In this document: positions 5,226 to 9,084 of the stretch, piece by piece | Position numbering within the stretch: position 1 is the stretch's first letter | How the letters are laid out: each line of letters begins with the position of its first letter | NCBI GenBank assembly: GCA_027021095.1 | Contig: JALUUZ010000372.1 | Location: forward strand, 1-9,084 | Direction: 5' to 3' | Length of the DNA: 9,084 nucleotides | From: Gammaproteobacteria bacterium | GTDB taxonomy: Bacteria; Pseudomonadota; Gammaproteobacteria; SZUA-21 | Notes under the pieces: generated by a model | Seen by the model: the letters and a program-made list of their open reading frames with translations, nothing else | Told to the model about the DNA's origin: nothing | Databases searched by the model: none | Made by a program: the position numbers and the translations under genes

Positions 5226-7982
5226 ATGATGGCGATTGATCCCGTTTGTGGTATGCAGGTAGACACCAAGGCGGCGAAGCACCATATGCTGCACCAGGAT
5301 ACAGAGTATTATTTCTGCTCGGCACACTGCCAGGGCAAATTCAGTGATTCCCCGTCGGATTATATCGGTGCCAGGTCTTCCGGCGATGCTGAGGCGGAGT
5401 CGGCGACCGACCCGGTATGCGGTATGCAGGTGGACACGAAAACGGCGCAATACCAGGCTGAACACCAGCATAAGCAGTATTATTTTTGTTCAAAGCATTG
5501 CCTGCAGAAGTTCAGCGATTCGCCGGCAACTTACCTGCAAGCGGAGCAGGCAGGGACTGCGCAGGTGTCTGCAGTGGTGACAGACCCGGTATGCGGCATG
5601 GAAGTCGATCCGCACAAGACAGCACACCATTTCACTTACCAGGACGAAGAATACCATTTTTGCTCCGCCCACTGCCTAGGCAAGTTCAGCCAGGCGCCGC
5701 TGGATTATCTGTCCGGCAGTAAACCGGAACCTGCGGCACCCACGGAGGCGGACCAGGATACACTGTACACCTGCCCGATGGATCCCGAAGTGCAGCAACA
5801 GGGCCCGGGAACCTGTCCGAAATGCGGCATGGCGCTGGAACCGATGGGAATACCGGCGGTCGCGACGAAAACGGAGTATATCTGCCCGATGCACCCGGAA
5901 ATCGTGCAGGACAGCCCGGGGACCTGCCCGAAATGCGGCATGGCGCTCGAGCCGCGCACGGTCGAGGTCGAAGAGGATACCAGTGAACTCGACTACATGA
6001 CACGCCGCTTCTGGATCAGTGCCGTGCTGGCGGTTCCGGTTTTTCTCAGTGCGATGGCCGCCGAGTTCTGGCCCGAACAAATGGCCGCACTCATCGCTCC
6101 GCACACCCGCCAGTGGCTGGAGCTGTTGTTGTCGGCACCGATCGTCTGGTGGGGAGGCTGGATTTTTTACCAGCGTGCGCTGCAGTCCATCATCACCTGG
6201 AACCTGAATATGTTTACGCTGATCGGTATCGGTGTCAGCGTCGCCTGGCTCTATAGTTTTGCCGGTACGGTTTTTCCGGGTATCTTTCCACCCAGTGTCT
6301 TTAATAAGCTCGGCGTCGTGCCGGTCTATTTTGAAGCGGCCTCGGTGATTACTGCGCTGGTACTGCTTGGGCAGGTGCTGGAATTGCGCGCACGCAGCCA
6401 GACCAATGCGGCGATCAAACTGTTGCTCGGACTGGCACCGAAGACTGCCAGGGTCGTGCGCGAGAACGGTGACGAGGAAGATATCCCGCTGGAGCATGTC
6501 AAGCCCGGGGACCGGTTGCGGGTGCGCCCGGGAGAGAAGGTCCCGGTCGATGGTGTAGTGCTCGAGGGCGAAAGCAATGTCGATGAATCGATGGTCACCG
6601 GGGAGCCTATTCCTGTTGCCAAGGCGGCAGGCGACAAGCTGATCGGCGCAACGGTCAATGGCACGGGTGGGCTGCTGATGCGCGCCGAGCGTGTCGGCAG
6701 CGATACCTTGTTGTCACAGATCGTCAAGATGGTGGCCGAGGCACAACGCTCACGTGCACCGATCCAGAAGCTGGTCGATGTCGTGGCAGGTTATTTCGTG
6801 CCGGCAGTGGTCGTCATCGCCGTGTTGACCTTTATCATCTGGTATTTTTGGGGACCGGCTCCGGCGCTGGCCAACGCGGTGATCAATGCCGTCGCGGTGT
6901 TGATCATTGCCTGCCCCTGCGCGTTGGGCCTGGCTACGCCGATGTCGATCATGGTCGGTACCGGCAAGGGTGCAATGATGGGCGTGTTGATCAAAAATGC
7001 CGAGTCGCTCGAGATACTGCGTAAAGTGGATACGCTGGTTGTCGACAAGACAGGTACGCTGACCGAAGGCAAGCCAAGGTTGGTGGCGGTGACCGCGGCG
7101 GCAGACATCGATGAGCAGCAGGCACTGAAGCTGGCGGCAAGCCTGGAGCGCGCCAGTGAGCATCCGCTTGCCGAGGCCATCGTGCGTGGTGCCGAGGAAC
7201 GCGGTATCAAATTGGAAAAGGTCAACGACTTCCAGTCGGTGACGGGCAAAGGGGTGACCGGTGAGGTGGATGGCCGTAAGGTGGCACTTGGAAACCGGAA
7301 ACTGCTTGACAGCCTGGGCATCGATCCAGGTGACCTGCCGGCACAGGCTGATAAACAGCGTGCCGAAGGCCAGACGGTGATGTTCCTGGCGGTCGATGGC
7401 AACGCGGCCGGACTGATCGGTGTCGCCGATCCGATCAAGGCATCGACCCCTGAAGCGATCCGTGACCTGCACAAGGAAGGCATCGCCGTGGTGATGCTGA
7501 CCGGAGACAGTCATAAAACCGCTGAAGCGGTGGCCGCCAAGTTGAATATCGACCAGGTGCAGGCCGAGGTGTTGCCCGACCAGAAGGCGTCGGTCGTCAA
7601 GGAACTGCAGGCCAAGGGCCGGATCGTGGCGATGGCGGGCGACGGGATCAACGATGCGCCGGCACTGGCCCAGGCACAGGTGGGCATTGCGATGGGCACA
7701 GGGACTGATGTGGCGATGGAGAGCGCCGGGGTGACGCTGGTCAAAGGTGACCTGCGCGGTATCGTCCGGGCAAGGCGGCTGAGCCGGGCGACCATGCGCA
7801 ATATCCGCCAGAACCTGTTTTTCGCGTTCATCTATAACGCGGCGGGCGTGCCGATTGCCGCCGGCGTGCTTTATCCGGTATTCGGGCTGCTGCTGTCGCC
7901 GATTATCGCCGCCGCCGCGATGAGTTTCAGTTCGGTTTCGGTGATCACCAATGCACTGCGTCTGCGCAATGTCAAACTTTAA
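5226..7982 (+). CDS. copA: Cu+-exporting P1B-1 ATPase with three YHS and two CPKCGM metal-binding modules
   Basis: Predicted inner-membrane Cu+ (or Ag+) exporter of 918 residues. The N-terminus has three YHS/TRASH-type modules, each DPVCGM...FCSxHC (Cys8/31/35, 65/88/92, 123/146/150). Two short modules follow, CPM-x-PE...PGTCPKCGMALEP (Cys183/197/200 and 220/234/237), of the heavy-metal-binding type seen in SilP-like and many CopA proteins. No GMxCxxC HMA domain is present. The core follows: first helices from about 262 and 297, TGE 458-460, C563-P-C565, D607 in DKTGT, H646-P647 and GDGIND 805-810. The P1B-1 copper signatures are Y870-N871 and M899-SFSS. The start is set at ATG 5226 by the AGGAG box; ATG 5229 is equally possible. 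The gene lies behind a MerR/CueR-like promoter, so copper induction is likely. Acetate kinase follows 15 nt after the stop. Function is well supported; the role of the repeated N-terminal modules is inferred. Confidence 0.96.
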   Translation: MMAIDPVCGMQVDTKAAKHHMLHQDTEYYFCSAHCQGKFSDSPSDYIGARSSGDAEAESATDPVCGMQVDTKTAQYQAEHQHKQYYFCSKHCLQKFSDSPATYLQAEQAGTAQVSAVVTDPVCGMEVDPHKTAHHFTYQDEEYHFCSAHCLGKFSQAPLDYLSGSKPEPAAPTEADQDTLYTCPMDPEVQQQGPGTCPKCGMALEPMGIPAVATKTEYICPMHPEIVQDSPGTCPKCGMALEPRTVEVEEDTSELDYMTRRFWISAVLAVPVFLSAMAAEFWPEQMAALIAPHTRQWLELLLSAPIVWWGGWIFYQRALQSIITWNLNMFTLIGIGVSVAWLYSFAGTVFPGIFPPSVFNKLGVVPVYFEAASVITALVLLGQVLELRARSQTNAAIKLLLGLAPKTARVVRENGDEEDIPLEHVKPGDRLRVRPGEKVPVDGVVLEGESNVDESMVTGEPIPVAKAAGDKLIGATVNGTGGLLMRAERVGSDTLLSQIVKMVAEAQRSRAPIQKLVDVVAGYFVPAVVVIAVLTFIIWYFWGPAPALANAVINAVAVLIIACPCALGLATPMSIMVGTGKGAMMGVLIKNAESLEILRKVDTLVVDKTGTLTEGKPRLVAVTAAADIDEQQALKLAASLERASEHPLAEAIVRGAEERGIKLEKVNDFQSVTGKGVTGEVDGRKVALGNRKLLDSLGIDPGDLPAQADKQRAEGQTVMFLAVDGNAAGLIGVADPIKASTPEAIRDLHKEGIAVVMLTGDSHKTAEAVAAKLNIDQVQAEVLPDQKASVVKELQAKGRIVAMAGDGINDAPALAQAQVGIAMGTGTDVAMESAGVTLVKGDLRGIVRARRLSRATMRNIRQNLFFAFIYNAAGVPIAAGVLYPVFGLLLSPIIAAAAMSFSSVSVITNALRLRNVKL
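5235..5711 (+). repeat. Three tandem YHS-module coding repeats
   Basis: The modules begin with DPVCGM at 5238, 5409 and 5583, a period of 171-174 nt, joined by variable Ala/Glu-rich linkers. Modules one and two share DPVCGMQVDTK and KFSDSP and are the closest pair. Module three is more diverged (EVDPHK, KFSQAP). Every copy keeps all three cysteines, so all look able to bind metal. The pattern fits stepwise tandem duplication within one gene. Confidence 0.9.
5766..5954 (+). repeat. Two tandem heavy-metal-binding (CPM...CPKCGM) module coding repeats
   Basis: The copies start at 5766 and 5877, 111 nt apart. Their second halves are nearly identical in DNA around CCGAAATGCGGCATGGCGCT, which points to a recent duplication or gene conversion. 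Each encodes C-P-M-x-P-E, about ten residues, then CPKCGMALEP, giving three cysteines and two methionines per copy. Confidence 0.88.
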
Positions 7983-7987
7983 GGAAG
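7981..7987 (+). promoter_or_regulatory. Ribosome binding site for the TTG-started acetate kinase
   Basis: AAGGAAG overlaps the end of the copA stop codon and lies about 10 nt before TTG 7998. No ATG or GTG is available near the conserved N-terminus. Together, the purine-rich site and the protein homology decide the TTG start. Slightly long spacing plus TTG suggests modest translation. Confidence 0.6.
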
Positions 7988-7997
7988 TTTTGCAGAC

Positions 7998-9084
7998 TTG
8001 ATCCTGGTTTTCAATGCCGGCAGTTCATCTCTGAAATTTCAGTTGTACCGGCTGAATCGCGGTCAGCCGGTACGGTTGTTACGGGGTGTGGTGCGTGTTG
8101 CCGCCGGCCAGGCAAGCTGCGATTGGGTCTTTCAGGGTGAGCGTGACACGGCCGTGCTGCAGCTGGACAGTCATGCCAAGGCGGCGGCTTATGTGCTCGA
8201 ACGCCTGGCGAAGACGCGCTGGCAGGGGCAGCCGTTGCTTGCCGGTGTCGGGATGCTGGGTCATCGTATCGTCCATGGCGGGGACAGCTTCAGCCGTCCG
8301 GCCCTGATCGACGAGCCGATGCTGGCTGTACTGGAGGAACTAAGCAGGCTTGCACCGCTGCACAACCCGCCGGCGCTGGAAGTCATTCATCAGTGCCGCC
8401 GGTACTTGGCGAACAGGCGGCTGCCCATGGTGGCGGTGTTCGACACCGCGTATTTTCGGTCGTTGCCAGGCCATGCCAGGGCCTATGCCCTGCCGGCAAG
8501 GTGGCAGCAGATCAAACGTTTTGGTTTTCATGGACTGGCGCATCGTTCTCTGGTCGAACAATGTGTTATGCTCAGCGGCCTGGATCCCGGCGCGTGCCGG
8601 ATCATCAGTCTGCAGCTTGGACACGGTTGTTCAGCTGCTGCAGTACGAAACGGCAGGCCGTTGGATACCAGCATGGGCTATACACCGCTGGAGGGGTTGA
8701 TCATGGCCACCCGTCCGGGCGACGTGGATGCCGGAGTCATGCTCGCACTGGCTGCACAGCCCGGCGTGGTGATAGAAGAGCTCGAGAAAGCACTGAATAC
8801 CGAGGCTGGTTTGTTGGGTTTGTCCGGGGTCAGCGCCGATATGCGTACGCTGCTGCAACGGGAGCAACAGGGACATGCGGGAGCAGGCCTGGCGATCCGG
8901 GTATTTTGCCATCGGGTGCGCAAGTATATCGGGGCCTACCTGGCGGTGCTTGGCGGCGCCGATGCGATCGTGTTCGGCGGCGGGATCGGTGAGCGGTCGC
9001 CACAGGTCCGGGCACGGATCTGCGACGGCATGCAGTGGTGCGGGATAGCACTCGATCCACAGGCCAACCAGGAGCCGGAAAGCA
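7998..9084 (+). CDS. ackA: Acetate kinase, divergent active-site loop, 3' end cut by window edge
   Basis: Interconverts acetate plus ATP with acetyl phosphate plus ADP, in the cytoplasm. The frame is open from TTG 7998 to the window end, 362 codons of a family usually near 400. The product starts ILVFNAGSSSLKF (N6), exactly where acetate kinases start. Other motifs are GHRIVHGG (R90), LAPLHNPPALE, VFDTAY (D149), FGFHGLAH (H178, equivalent to H180 in the Methanosarcina enzyme), DTSMGYTPLEGL, ATRPGD (R239, equivalent to R241) and FGGGIGE (near residue 331). Oddities: the usual HLGNG loop reads QLGHG (Q206, H209), FHGTSH reads FHGLAH, and TRSGD reads TRPGD. The main catalytic His and Arg are kept, so activity is plausible, though kinetics or substrate may differ. 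It sits 15 nt behind copA with no promoter visible between, suggesting co-transcription. A phosphoketolase or phosphotransacetylase may lie just beyond the window. Confidence 0.9.
   Translation, partial: MILVFNAGSSSLKFQLYRLNRGQPVRLLRGVVRVAAGQASCDWVFQGERDTAVLQLDSHAKAAAYVLERLAKTRWQGQPLLAGVGMLGHRIVHGGDSFSRPALIDEPMLAVLEELSRLAPLHNPPALEVIHQCRRYLANRRLPMVAVFDTAYFRSLPGHARAYALPARWQQIKRFGFHGLAHRSLVEQCVMLSGLDPGACRIISLQLGHGCSAAAVRNGRPLDTSMGYTPLEGLIMATRPGDVDAGVMLALAAQPGVVIEELEKALNTEAGLLGLSGVSADMRTLLQREQQGHAGAGLAIRVFCHRVRKYIGAYLAVLGGADAIVFGGGIGERSPQVRARICDGMQWCGIALDPQANQEPES

Noticed and set aside
8393..8992. Open frame of 199 codons on the + strand inside the acetate kinase region.
   Set aside because: The overlapping frame from TTG 7998 is continuous and matches acetate kinase throughout, while this frame is Arg/Gly-rich with no domain.

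Overview
The window is a gene-dense stretch from a moderately GC-rich bacterium, most probably an environmental gammaproteobacterium. That placement rests on the general look of the PurA, EptA and acetate kinase sequences and is not a firm taxonomic call. All five recognisable genes lie on the + strand. No RNA gene, insertion sequence or CRISPR array is seen.

Layout: (1) 2-925, the C-terminal ~70% of adenylosuccinate synthetase (purA), cut by the window edge. (2) 926-1107, a gap with a weak long-looped hairpin and, close to the next start, a perfect TAGTGT-N6-ACACTA inverted repeat that may be an operator. (3) 1108-2733, an EptA/MCR-family phosphoethanolamine transferase for lipid A. (4) 2749-5067, only 15 nt downstream, a P1B-type metal ATPase with the SPC and HEGST signatures of the P1B-4 class (Co/Fe/Zn-type exporters). 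It carries an N-terminal CxxC metal-binding domain and, before that, what looks like a degenerate second one. (5) 5068-5225, a gap with two hairpins followed by a promoter with MerR/CueR-type geometry. (6) 5226-7982, a P1B-1 (CPC, Cu+) ATPase whose N-terminus has three YHS modules and two CPM...CPKCGM modules in place of a classical HMA domain. (7) From 7998 to the window end, an acetate kinase that starts at TTG 15 nt after the copper ATPase and is cut by the edge. It has unusual substitutions in the conserved HLGNG loop (QLGHG).

Working model (inference): a housekeeping purA is followed by an envelope and metal-homeostasis block. eptA and the P1B-4 ATPase could be co-transcribed. The copper ATPase has its own, probably metal-induced, promoter, and acetate kinase may be read through from it. 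No metal-responsive regulator gene lies in the window. In single 60-nt lines that I counted, GC was 53% in purA, 45-50% in eptA, 67-70% in the two ATPases and 63% in acetate kinase. This hints that the metal block has a different history from its left flank, but it is a crude sample.
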